Assembly: GCA_028554645.1 (NCBI GenBank)
Contig: JAQOOI010000064.1
Span: 682,001-746,000 of the forward strand
Source: Omphalotus guepiniiformis
Lineage: Eukaryota; Basidiomycota; Agaricomycetes; Agaricales; Omphalotaceae
DNA: 64,000 bases
Reading direction: 5' to 3'
Below the pieces are notes generated by a model, which was given only the letters and a program-made list of their open reading frames with translations, ran no database searches and was not told the origin of the DNA. Position numbers and translations under genes: made by a program. Below, in pieces: positions 1-10,872 of this stretch. The stretch's first letter is position 1. Each line of letters opens with the position of its first letter.

Positions 1-1618
1 GTACTGAATAGATTGCAAATTCTGTTGCAACCGGTCGGGCTCAGACTCGTGAATTATTTGTGTAGCGCCATCAGTCGAGACATTTAACGAGGCTTGCGCA
101 GGGCCGTGATGTGAACCAGTCTCATCGATGAGCTGAGTCTCCACGTATGGCTGGGTCTGGGCCTGCTGTCCGATGTCTGAAGGGTATCCGGCAGGATACT
201 GGATGGAAGGGACACTCCAGGGATTGAAGGCAGAAGTGGTGTGAGAATCAGGATCTTCGAGGAAATCGTCTTCTTGCTCCGCTCTTCTAGCCGCGCCTTC
301 TCGAGCACTTTCGAGATAACGCGCTCGCTTGTGCTTTGGGACCTCAATTGGCTTTCCGGTGAATCTCGACGCAATAAATCGATTCCATTCCACGTCATCA
401 ACCTCTGTACCCAAATCCTCCGGCACGTCTGATTCCAACACTTGCGTACTCTGCGTTTCAGGTTGCGTGTAATCGAGTTGCGTTGCCTCCAGAACGGGCT
501 CGCTGGTTGTCGGCTTGTCATAGTTGTTCCAAAAATTGTCCTGGGATGAATTGGTCGAAATAAGTGCTTCATAGGATATGTCTTCAGGGAGTTGAGCTTC
601 TATGATGTCGGATTCTTGCGAATTGACTTCGTCTCCCTGAGGGAAAGGCAAGACTTCCCGCTGGCTCTCTTGACTCCCAGTCTGACTCCGAGAATCTGAG
701 TGAGACGAGTTGGAAGGAGTAGCCTCCACTAAGACTTTGCCCAGCACGGGACGGCGTTGTGGACTAGTGCCAAAAGTGTGAACGAACATCTCTGGATCGT
801 CTCTCCGCGAAGTATCTTCAGAGGAGTTTGCAAGCTCAGAAAGAGGGGCGTTAAACTGTCTAGAGGTAGCGATATACTGGCCCCCTGGGTCTTCGACTGG
901 CCCGCAAAAAGAGTCCACAGAAGGTGAACGACTTTGAGTGGCTAGAGGTGGAGAGAAATCGGGAGCTGATTGAGGCGGAACATTGGCCTTTATACAAGGA
1001 GGGGGGTTTGATCCTGATTTTACTTTCACGACGACGGGCTCAAAGGGGTTTCAATGGGTGGAAAAGAATATCAAAGCTTTAGAAATACCTGTTTTACAAA
1101 GGGAGCAGACGACCTTCCTCCCTCATGTCCAGGCGCCTTTGAAATCTGAGCGCCATGAACATTAGAACGCCCCGATGGTCTAGGTGAATCGATGTTTTCT
1201 TTCTGTGAACCCAACTGTTCGTTATAGTCATCATCAAGACTCTCTGTCTGGGTAGATGCGAGCCCAAACAGATGATATTGCGGGGCTTGCGAATTGTTCT
1301 GGGACAGTGAGTTATTTGAAGAAAGGTCCTTTGTCACAACCTCCTCGTCTTCAGACAATCGGTTATGTTTCTCCCCTTTATGCATCAACTTGGCCAAAAG
1401 CTCGGAAGCTTGAGACTCCTCCGCGTCCCTAAAAGATCACGGGTCAGATATTGGTGACTTGTCAAGGCTGAAATACGCTCTGCGCACCCGGAGTTTTTCA
1501 TCTGGTAAAAAGATAGTTGAGACCAATACTGTGGTGTATAGGAAGTGAAGTGTAGAGGTGTGCTCCTTCGAATATCTGATGATGGCTCCTCTTGAGATGC
1601 AAAACGGTATATGTCCAA
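1..1618 (-). CDS. Rad9/Crb2/53BP1-like DNA-damage checkpoint mediator, N-terminal part (partial)
   Basis: Only the N-terminal half lies in the window; the gene runs off the left edge. The reading frame is not the longest ORF. Reading the minus strand in the frame that gives 'PVLEATQLDYTQPETQSTQV' (around 430-490) yields a long, acidic, low-complexity protein packed with SQ and TQ pairs, for example 'GSQKENIDSPR' near 1180 and 'RSQTGSQESQRE' near 670. At least one intron is needed near 1075-1000 and another near 1430-1480. SQ/TQ cluster domains are the sites phosphorylated by ATM/ATR-type kinases, and in the Rad9/Crb2/53BP1 family they precede Tudor and BRCT domains. Those domains would lie to the left, so the family call is inference. 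Another SQ/TQ-rich repair protein such as an Mdc1-like one is possible. No ATG was found in the opening frame near 1618, so the true start may sit in a short upstream exon. Confidence 0.45.
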
Positions 1619-1869
1619 GCTAATGATTGTAGCTGACGATCCTTTTCTATCCTTTTACGCGTAGCAGGACCAAGCAAACGCGAGAGCGAAACAGTAAACC
1701 ACAAAACTGTCCAGTGTCCAGGGAGGAGTGGAGAGACGATTTGGGCCGACCACGTGATGCGACGCGTTCAGTTGAACCCCTCTTGTCTTGACGGCTCAAG
1801 CATTGCAACGCTTGTATCAAATCACCTGCGCTGGTCGCCGTGCACGACGCTCGTTGAAGTATCTTCAAG

Positions 1870-3816
1870 ATGTATCTTGCTTCCTCTCAAACAGTGTACA
1901 TGTCTCGCTCTGTTATCACTAGCACTTCGCCCCCAGCTATGGACCTGATGCATTTCAGATCAAGATCTACTAAAGACACGTCGCAACACGATATCTTCAT
2001 CGACGAGCATACTACTGATATTGATAACCTCTCCCGGTCTTCTGGCGAGTCTCCTACGAAGAATGTAAAGGCACAGGAAACGAAGACAAGCAAGCAAGTA
2101 CAGACTACGAAAGTCACAAACTTCCCTGTTCCTACACCTGACGATGGCATTCAACCCACTATCACCCAAGTTTCTTCCTATTCACGCACTACCCTGCAGC
2201 TTTTATTTAGTACCCCATCGGCCACACCAGTGACTCTTGATATCCCTGGCCCATATGATCCACCGCCATTCTCAGCAACAATTTCGCCTACTACTCTGAA
2301 CCTACTACCTACAGCTATCTCCACCACCTCCTCAACTTCAATATCATTGCTAGCTCCGCATACTGCTGCACTGTCACCTACTCCTTCATCAAATTTTTCC
2401 CAGCATGCATCAGCTTCACATCAGCTTCCTGTAGCGATTGTTGTAGTCTTGGCCATTGGGTGTGCAATCCTTTTTGCAGGGGTATTCTTCATCCTGAAAG
2501 CTTGCTCTCGCCCTACACGTCAAGCTCGGCCCAAACCTTCACTGCCTATTCTTGACGATGCCTATTCTGACGATGATCTGTATAAATCGAAAGAATCGCC
2601 AATATTCGGTGGCAAAGAGAGGATTTCCTCTCAGCCTGGAGCCGAAAGTAAACCTTGGACATGGACACAATACCCTGTTGCCACCGCCTCCCCAGTTTCA
2701 CCGCTACCTTTGCCTTGTGTCAGTGTGTCCTCAGGCGACGCTGGTAGTAAGCAAGATGGCAACCCGTCCCAAGGCCAACGTACACTGAATTCTTCTCCGT
2801 CGCCTTTGAGGAACTCGCTTCAACTAGGTCACAAGATGTCAAACAGGCCAAGGAGTAGATCCTCCACTGCAAAATCACTGTCCATATACCCAACTTCTCC
2901 TCTCAGCATCCCAGGGGAAACTGCAAACAATGGTAAAATATTCACTGCGGATGGGCACAGCGTCATTAGACGCGATTCCAGAGCGGCTATTCGGAGAAGC
3001 AGAAGTAACATCATGGATGAAGCGGGAAGCCGATCGTCCTTTTTGGACACAAATTTTCAAGAACTTGCATACGATGGAGCAGCTGTCCAGTCTCCTCAAT
3101 TTTTGGCACACTTCCAGGTCGCTCCCCCTTCTGCTACACCCAGAGCCGGCGGTCGCAGCCGCATTAAATCTTCGTACTATACGCCTGGTTCTTATCCCCG
3201 TATATCTGCTCTTCCTTCCTCCACAAAGATCAAGGTCAATGATGTCACCGAAGCTTTCAACATTCAAGAACTCCCATCCATCCATAGAACTAATTCTTGT
3301 AAGGACAGAGAGCTCACGTCTGCTTTGGGACTAGCATCAACGCCAATGGAGACCATCCCGCTTTCCCCTCAGCCAACAATCTATCCTGATGATTCGTTAA
3401 GTGTTGTTGATACAAGATCTCCCAAAAGACGGCAGTCCAAGAAACTTCCTACGCCAAGCCGTAACGAGGACGATTCTCAACGAATTACGATGAGCCCCAC
3501 AATGGACACGAGTACCGCTCTGGGAAGTCTGATGTTGATGGATTTTGGAACTACTAGCAAATCGCTTGCTACTCTAGCAGGCCGCTTGGGAGAGAACATT
3601 GAATCTAGCTCCACAGGCTCCAAGCTTTCTAAAATTACCTCAGACAAACCTCCACGGGTGCCCTCGCCTCCTCCTCTGCCTTCCCTGGCGCAGATGGGAC
3701 TGCAACATGCGAATCCAGAAGCGTATGCTGACTACCGCAGTCCGACTTATAGTATATTTGGGTTGTACGGTGAAGACCGAAGGAGTAGAATCAGTTTGCA
3801 CAGCAGGACGGAGTGA
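1870..3816 (+). CDS. Single-pass membrane protein with Ser/Thr-rich ectodomain, unknown function
   Basis: An uninterrupted 648-codon ORF from ATG at 1870 to TGA at 3816. Residues 1-185 are rich in Ser, Thr and Pro, as expected for an O-mannosylated extracellular stalk. A single hydrophobic segment at about 188-210 ('VAIVVVLAIGCAILFAGVFF') is followed by a basic patch, which fits a type I or III single-span topology. The remaining 430 or so residues are a disordered cytoplasmic tail with many SP/TP sites and basic RSRS-type motifs. No classical signal peptide is obvious at the N-terminus, so a short upstream exon or signal-anchor insertion is possible. I do not recognise a family. The layout resembles Mid2/SKG6-type fungal cell-surface proteins, but this is architecture only. 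Unlike most neighbours it needs no introns. Confidence 0.75.
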   Translation: MYLASSQTVYMSRSVITSTSPPAMDLMHFRSRSTKDTSQHDIFIDEHTTDIDNLSRSSGESPTKNVKAQETKTSKQVQTTKVTNFPVPTPDDGIQPTITQVSSYSRTTLQLLFSTPSATPVTLDIPGPYDPPPFSATISPTTLNLLPTAISTTSSTSISLLAPHTAALSPTPSSNFSQHASASHQLPVAIVVVLAIGCAILFAGVFFILKACSRPTRQARPKPSLPILDDAYSDDDLYKSKESPIFGGKERISSQPGAESKPWTWTQYPVATASPVSPLPLPCVSVSSGDAGSKQDGNPSQGQRTLNSSPSPLRNSLQLGHKMSNRPRSRSSTAKSLSIYPTSPLSIPGETANNGKIFTADGHSVIRRDSRAAIRRSRSNIMDEAGSRSSFLDTNFQELAYDGAAVQSPQFLAHFQVAPPSATPRAGGRSRIKSSYYTPGSYPRISALPSSTKIKVNDVTEAFNIQELPSIHRTNSCKDRELTSALGLASTPMETIPLSPQPTIYPDDSLSVVDTRSPKRRQSKKLPTPSRNEDDSQRITMSPTMDTSTALGSLMLMDFGTTSKSLATLAGRLGENIESSSTGSKLSKITSDKPPRVPSPPPLPSLAQMGLQHANPEAYADYRSPTYSIFGLYGEDRRSRISLHSRTE

Positions 3817-4051
3817 CGACAGGAGACCTGTGTACATGATATGATTTGTATCGCTTCGTTAGTGATTAGTGTACAGAGCCACATGGCGCTTCAGCGCAGC
3901 CGCAGTTTTAAAGTTACATATACCAGTGGGAAAGAACGGAATAAAATACTCCTCTCTCCCTTCGTTCATCATCACATCTTCAGACTTGTAGATCAAGCCT
4001 TTCAGGCCACACTATCTACCTTTTCATCCCGCAGGCCTTCAGACCTACTTT

Positions 4052-5498
4052 ATGCCTCAACTTCCAATTAATGGTTCTATTCCGTTCAAACTCTCTATAG
4101 AGTCTCATGACGAGGATGAGGAGCTTGGTCTAGCTAATGATACCACTGGAAACTCAACAAAGCTTCCTTCATTATGGGGCATTCCTCTCAAATACATATC
4201 GTGCGTTTCCTTCACTCACCTTTGTCTTGTCGTTGACCTTTTTATAGTCTGGTGACGCTGGCCGTACAGAATTCCATGTTAACGATTATCATGCACTACT
4301 CAAGAGTTACTACTTCCCCGTCTCGAGTATACTCTGCTGCAACCGCGGTCCTCATGAACGAACTTTTGAAAGGCGCTATATCAATGTTCATTGCATTCTG
4401 TCGCGTCGATGTAGGCACTGCCGCACCCCCTGACCCGCCATCCAAATCACGCCCATCTCTTGTTTTAATGGCTAAACTCCGAAAGCTGTCCAATGATATA
4501 TTCAGCCCGGACTGCTGGAAGTTATCAATACCTGCTATCCTATATGGCGAGTTTGTTCCACTTGCATTCGCCCAGGTACTAATTTTAGTCATCTAGTCAT
4601 TCAGAACAATTTGCAGTATGTTGCAGCCTCTAATCTTGAGGCAGCGACCTTTCAAGTCAGCTATCAAATGAAGATCTTGACGACCGCCGCCTTTTCCGTT
4701 GTCCTCCTTCGGAAGAAGCTCACCTCTTTACAATGGGTTTCACTCTGCTTCCTTGCCGTCGGCGTTGGGATCGTACAAATTCAGTCCGGTACTGCCAACC
4801 ACCACGGGTCATCTCCCGATCACCACATGAATGCAATGAAAGGGTTCCTAGCTGTCTTAGCAGCGTGTTTCACGTCGGGGCTGGCTGGAGTGTACTTTGA
4901 GATGGTCCTTAAAAACTCACAAGCTGATCTTTGGGTCCGCAACGTGCAGCTCTCACTGTTTTCGCTCCTGCCCTGTATCGCTCATATCCTGTTTTCGCAC
5001 GAGTCAGGGGTAGCGTTCGGTGCACCAGGGTGGTTCGACAGCCTTTTCAGGAATTTTGGTCTGTGGGCTTGGGCGACAGTTTTCGTGCAGGTTTTGGGCG
5101 GGTTGGTCACTGCTCTGGTTATCAAGTATTCCGATAATATTCTCAAAGGCTTTGCCACGAGTCTGAGCATCGTCATCTCATTCCTCGCCTCTGTTGCTCT
5201 CTTTGATTTCCGCATGACATGGACCTTCATAATTGGTTCAGTTGTTGTGTTGAACGCGACGTGGCTTTACAACCAGCATCCTCAGCGGGTCAGGCTCGTC
5301 AGTAGCATGGATCTGAAGGCCTGGGGTGCTTCTTGGAGCGAGAGCTGGAAAGGAGACAGTGTTCTGCGATCTCCAATTGTTGGACCTGTTTACGGCTCTG
5401 GCGTCTCATCGTCCTCGTTCTCCCGTACAGGATCACTTATCTCTCTAGGATCGTTATCGTCTTCCAACAGTCCATTAGAATTGGACGAAAAAATATGA
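4052..5498 (+). CDS. Golgi nucleotide-sugar transporter, UDP-galactose/SLC35A type
   Basis: Three exons are proposed: 4052-4200, 4248-4575 and 4605-5498, which sum to 1371 nt (456 residues) in frame. The product is a multi-span transporter that exchanges a nucleotide sugar for the nucleoside monophosphate across the Golgi membrane. Family hallmarks are the stretch 'NNLQYVAASNLEAATFQVSY' followed by 'MKILTTAAFSVVLLRKKL', 'GVGIVQIQSG', 'AGVYFEMVLKN' and 'YSDNILKGFATS', all typical of the UDP-galactose/CMP-sialic acid transporter group (SLC35A, fungal Gms1). The N-terminal 45 residues are acidic and cytosolic, and the C-terminal tail is Ser-rich. Substrate specificity cannot be read from sequence. 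The second intron would be only 29 nt. A non-consensus donor at 4555 would instead give a 50-nt intron and remove seven residues. Confidence 0.88.
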
Positions 5499-5871
5499 CG
5501 TTGTTCGCTACGCAAGGACTACTTTTGTTTAATCGAACTTTGGGGCTTACCTTCGTTCTTTCTCTGCCCACACTTTATACACCAGACTATTTGGACCCTT
5601 CGAGTGTCGTCAAGCTTGATACCCTACTATCATCATAGTTATCTTAGATAATTCCTATGAACTTAAACACCTATGTACAAAGTGAGAATAGACCTTGCAA
5701 TACTGAATGATAAATGTCAAACTTCCTCCCAAAGTATGGTTCACAGTGAAACAGTCAAAGATGTTATATACATCTAGACGTATGAAATATACATGGAAAT
5801 AGTTCTGTGTTTGTGTTACATTCAAATGTCCCTTGTGTCAAATCCGCCTGTAGCAGAAATCCCGTGGTGAC
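5499..5871. other. Convergent 3' intergenic region
   Basis: This stretch separates the 3' ends of the sugar transporter (plus) and the transhydrogenase (minus). It is AT-rich with TATATA-like and AATAAT-like tracts that could serve polyadenylation in both directions. No coding potential was recognised. Confidence 0.5.
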
Positions 5872-8800
5872 TCATTGCCCTTTAACTTCTAGACCTCGTT
5901 TGATGGCTGGAGAAGACGTGAACGAGATTAGCGCTAGCGTTCTCCACACTAAATTGCACATACCATCACAAGTATCTTTTGCATCACCGAACAACATTTT
6001 TGTTCCTGGCATGAAGAACATGGGATTTGGTACATCGGCTGAAGCAAAGTTGCACGTCAACCTCAGGGATTTGGTGTGACTAGAGTGGTGGTGACGTACC
6101 GTAGCCACTAGACATTCCTCGTTTCATTACTATCACTTGTTTGCTCTTCCAAGCGTGCAACACAGGCATTCCCTGTAACGAATTCAATCAGTAGTCAAAG
6201 CAGCGAAATCAATGAAGATCCACAAAATATACATACGGCAATTGCAGAACCTGGCTCGAGCGCGATCGGGTTGACAGTGTCATTCGCACCGATAACAAGA
6301 GTCACATCAGTGTCCTTGAAATCATCATTGATTTCATCCATTTCCAGTACAACTGCAGTTAATTCAGCATTGTCCGAAGATAGTAACAGAGAAGCGTCAC
6401 TGACTGTCGTAAGGCACAGATGCTTCGGCCAACAGCACATTGCACTGGCCTGGCATTCGTCCTGCTACTGGATGGATAGCAAACTGAAAAGCGAATGATT
6501 AATCCACGCCCTGAAGACGATCAAGTAACAGAAAGGCTTACCCGGACGTTTACTCCTCTGGACCGAAGTATAGAGCATATTTCCGAAATTGCATATTGAG
6601 CTTTTGCAACCGCCATTCCATATCCGACGACCTAGCTCTCTGTTCAAGCAAGTCAACACAAAATCACGAAGAATTACAAACCAGGATCACATTGTCCGCG
6701 TTGGACAGGGCGTCTACAGTATCATCAACGGTTGTCTTCGTAATCACGCCTTCAATCTTGGACTCTTGTGTAGTCGCAGTACTACCAATACCACCAAAGA
6801 GAACGTTCGTCAAGGACCGGTTCATCGCTACACACTAGAAAGAAAACTCAGTCTCACTCTAACTATCCACCTTGCACAACAGCGAATTACCATGATATAC
6901 GAGAGAATCGAACCACTGACTCCAATAAGGGAGCCGACTGTTACTAGCAGTGGATTGTCCAACATGAATCCTGTTCCAATGCAAATAAGCCATACACAAC
7001 GACCTGAACCAGAAGACTGACACACCTTCTGCGACTAATGCAAACCCTGAATATGAGTTAAGGACACATATTACCACCGCTGCTCAAAAACATCAGAGTC
7101 AAGTTACGACACGAAGGAGATCTCGCCTACGCATATCAGCCCCTCCGATGGCAGCAGTTGTAGTAAAGCCCTGGATGAAGCTGAGTAGTGTGCTAGCACC
7201 AAGATACGCTGCTGCTACGGCTGGAACGGCGGGTGCCATACTGACGAAGCCACCCTATAGCATGGGCAAGTGAGCCAAATGGGTTGCAGGAACAGGCGTA
7301 GCTTTACCATTGTGATCGCATTTGCCCCGAATATTGCGCTATTGATGACATGCTTGGCTGGAAGCGCCAAAGGTTTAGAAGTCATCCGACCAGCAAGCTT
7401 CAGGAAGGCAATTATAGAACCGGTAAAGGTAATTCCACCTGAAGTAAACCCGTCAGACCCGACTAACTCTCTGGTTTCATACTAGATACGTACCGATAAC
7501 AACTCCTAGATAAGCAGTGACGAGATGTAATGTGCTGACATGAGAAACATCCTGAAGCACGCTTCCAATGCTTGTCATTACAGCAGCGAGCCCAACAACA
7601 CTATGAAGCATGGCCACCTAAAGGTTCCATTAGCGGGCACACGGACCCAAGAAGAGATACTCACCATTTGAGGCAGTTCGGTAGCAGTGATACGCCTTCC
7701 AATGATGGTGCCAATTAAACCGCCCATTGTGGCTACTCCAGCAAATTGTGCAAGAACTTCTGGAGGAAAGCCCACGGCAGCTAGCGAGGCTAAGATCCCT
7801 GAGCCAACTCCAAGCACTCCAAGTATATTTCCTTGGCGTGCAGTCGCTTGAGAACCGAGGCCGGACAAAGAACCTGCACCCGTAGCATCAGAACAGGACC
7901 GGGGAGTGTGCGAGGATAAAAACGAGGATCATACTAATGCAAAGAACGCTGCTTGTCAAATATCCGGCCTGCACGAGACCGGCCATTCCGGTACTAGCGG
8001 CAGCTAGAAATCCTCCTGTAAACACAACAGCCGGCAGAGTGTAGAGCCAGGGGTAATCGGGGGGGTCGGTGGGTCCTATTTATATAATGAGTATAATTTT
8101 GTTTTTGGAAGACTGAATACTGACGTTTGAACATGTCTAACATTCGTTTTGTGATAATGAAACCTCCAGCGACATTGACGCTTGCCAGAAGCACAGAGAG
8201 TGCACCTAGTACTTGGGGAATGGTACCGGGGAAATAGCCACCTCCCATCACAAATAGGCCACCGATACCGACCATGCCCGAGATCGCATTCGTTACTGAC
8301 ATCAGAGGCGAATGAAGAGCGGGTTGCACATTCCAGACTACACGATAGCCGACGAGTCCTGCAAGCCCAAATGTAAAGAAGTTATCCATGAACGCATGTC
8401 CCGTGGTCTTTCCAAGCGCAATGAGACCCCCCATCGCCGCAGTGACGGTGGCAACATCACGCGTCGTCTTCTGAAAGGGCGTGATTGCTGTAATTGTTGT
8501 CTCCTCTCCTTTGGCCGGAGCAGGGGGAGCAGTGACAGGGAGAGGTAGGGTGCGAGGAACCGGAGGAAGAATGTTACCCTTGTGAACGACGAGGGATCCA
8601 CGCACAACCTCATCTTCAAGATCGAGGAAAAACTTCCCGCCTTCACCAAGCGATAGTAGGAACTTTGTGATGTTGTTTGAATATAACGTCGATGACTGTG
8701 TAGGCAGCCTGGAAGGTAAGTCAGTATAACCTTCGAAAGCCGACACGTCAGATCGAAATAACAGGGTGTGTTCTAATTCATACCGATGACTGTCACGCCA

Positions 8801-10259
8801 TCCTTGACGACGAGCTCTCCGGGTTTTGTCGCTTCGCAATTCCCTCCAGCCTCTGCAGCCAGGTCAACAATTACAGATCCTTGTTTCATGGCAGCCACCA
8901 TTTCGTTCGTGATCAATTTCGGAGCAGGTTTCCCGGGAATAAGGGCCTTCCGTGTAAAAAGTAAGTGGCCGCTTCTCGCAAAAAGAGCAATCCCTACCGT
9001 CGTAATGACTATGTCTACATCCTTGCATTGTTCCATAAAAAGTGCCATTTCTGCCTCGATGAATTCCTTTGACATCACTTTGGCATAACCGCCACCACCA
9101 CCACCTTCTTCTTTTATGGCTACTTCAATAAACTCTGCACCCAGGGACTGCACTTGTTCACGAGCTTCCGATCGAGTGTCGAATCCTCGCACAATGGCTC
9201 CGAGCCGTCGAGCCTAAGCCAGTGCTATGTTAGATTCTTATTTTCAAGACACAACGACGACTAACCGTTGTGATAGCACTCAACCCAGCGACACCAGCAC
9301 CGATGACCAGTACTTTACCCGGGGCAATCTGTTATTCATGAGCAAAGCCTCGGGACTCAATCTTTACCACCTACTTTTCTGTACGTCACGTTAGCAAGAG
9401 ACTGTATAGGAGGTAGAGAGAACAACGCACCCAGCTGCCGTGACCTGTCCAGTCAAAAATCTACCAAAATGATTTGAAGCTTCCAGAACAGCTTTGTAAC
9501 CGGCAATGTTTGCCATAGAACTATGGGCAAATTACTATGAGTAGAGTCGCGTCTCAGTCGAACAAATATGAACCTCAGGGCATCAAAGACTTGTGCACGA
9601 GATATTCTGGGTATCATATCCATCTATTCCGAGCTTCATTCAGTCAAAAGAGGTCTACTTCCAGATATGTCACCTACGGCAAGAGCATCTATTTTGCGCG
9701 CGGAAAGTGTATCGACGATGGGTTTGTTTTGTGCCGGGTACAAGAATGATATCAGTGTGCTCCCTTGCTTGAGATCCTCCACCTCTTGTCCCTGCAGAGG
9801 TGGTCGAACCTTTAAAGTAATATCCGATGCCTTGAACAATTCTTCGCGGGATACAAGAGTAGCCCCAGCTGCAGCATATGCTTCATCAAGAAATTGCGCC
9901 TGAAGCCCAGCATTGTGTTCAACAAGTATCTTCTCGAATCCTTTCTTTCGTAGAAGGGCGGCATTCTGGGGCGTGAGAGCGACGCGACGCTCGTTTGCAA
10001 AAGTTTCGCGCGGAACGCCAACAACAAGCGAAGAATACGGAATACCGTGTCTGCTTGCGTCAGATTTTGCCTCATTCTGTGCACTCACAGATGAATGCAG
10101 TTCTATCAGGCATCGAGTATCGTGAGTCCTGTCTGATACCAGGCTGATATATGAATGCCGAAACTGACCTCGACCTTGGACAAATCTCGACAGCAGATTC
10201 GATGACAGGCAACGAATCCTGGCATTCATGGCCAGCACATAGACCGGCTTGCAGGCCAT
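5872..10259 (-). CDS. NNT: NAD(P) transhydrogenase, mitochondrial, proton-translocating
   Basis: A many-exon gene for the single-chain transhydrogenase of the mitochondrial inner membrane, which uses the proton gradient to reduce NADP+ with NADH. Order along the protein is PntA-like then PntB-like. The N-terminal NAD-binding domain I starts with '[17 protein letters not shown]' (near 10000) and continues through '[15 protein letters not shown]' (near 8840). The membrane domain follows (8400-6600), with '[20 protein letters not shown]' near 7830. The C-terminal NADP-binding domain III holds '[18 protein letters not shown]' (near 6460), '[13 protein letters not shown]' (near 6280) and '[20 protein letters not shown]' (near 6020). 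The last two introns are 6039-6099 and 5907-5963; the latter is 57 nt and frame-neutral, and removing it gives the ending [15 protein letters not shown]. The first 40 residues are rich in Arg/Ser and poor in acidic residues, as in a mitochondrial presequence. A further small intron near 10080-10180 is possible. Confidence 0.93.
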
Positions 10260-10872
10260 TCCAGCTCAGGAGAGAATGGCGGTTAAAGATTGAATGAGCG
10301 TCGTCAGTCACTGACTGGTTGGACCTTCTGAATCATGATATGCCGGCACTTCCTCGCTAAAGGCACTGGAGATGGCTCATTGAACACGTGGTCTTCTTCA
10401 AGAGATCAAATTTCAAAACTTGCATAACGCTTTTCTCCACGTACGTATTGGAGAGATTGAACTACATGTACTTATAGTTATGTCGAGAAATTCAACTTGA
10501 GACATTTCCCTATTTACAGGCTTACAGGTAGAATATAGACCATCGTTCTAGAATTTCTAACGACATACGACATATCGAATTTTCCCCGCAATTTCCCCAC
10601 ATCACGTCTTTGTATATCAAGTTGGTCCGGTCTCCGAACATATGTATGGATGCCAGGGCGGTCCGAACTCACACTGCGAATTCAACATCGGCGCAAGTAA
10701 GTAGTCAGCCGATCTCCTATACAGCGCTTCGCAAGAGCCTCAGTCCACTCAACCACATATATATGAACTCGCAGCAAGTATTTCCGAATAATATGTTTCT
10801 ACCAATATCATGGGAGGCGATGTACTAAGTGCTCAAAACAAGGAGGGCATAGTATCATACTTAAATTCAAAA
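10260..10872. other. Intergenic region upstream of NNT
   Basis: About 610 nt between the NNT start and the end of the aldolase gene, presumably holding the NNT promoter and the aldolase gene's upstream neighbour signals. A CACGTG palindrome lies near 10386. I see no convincing gene. A tRNA-like A-box on the minus strand near 10755 lacks a matching T-stem. Confidence 0.4.

Noticed and set aside
10680..10760. tRNA-like element on the minus strand (TGGTTGAGTGG resembles an A-box)
   Set aside because: The downstream TTCGGACC sequence lacks a complementary T-stem and the acceptor ends do not pair.
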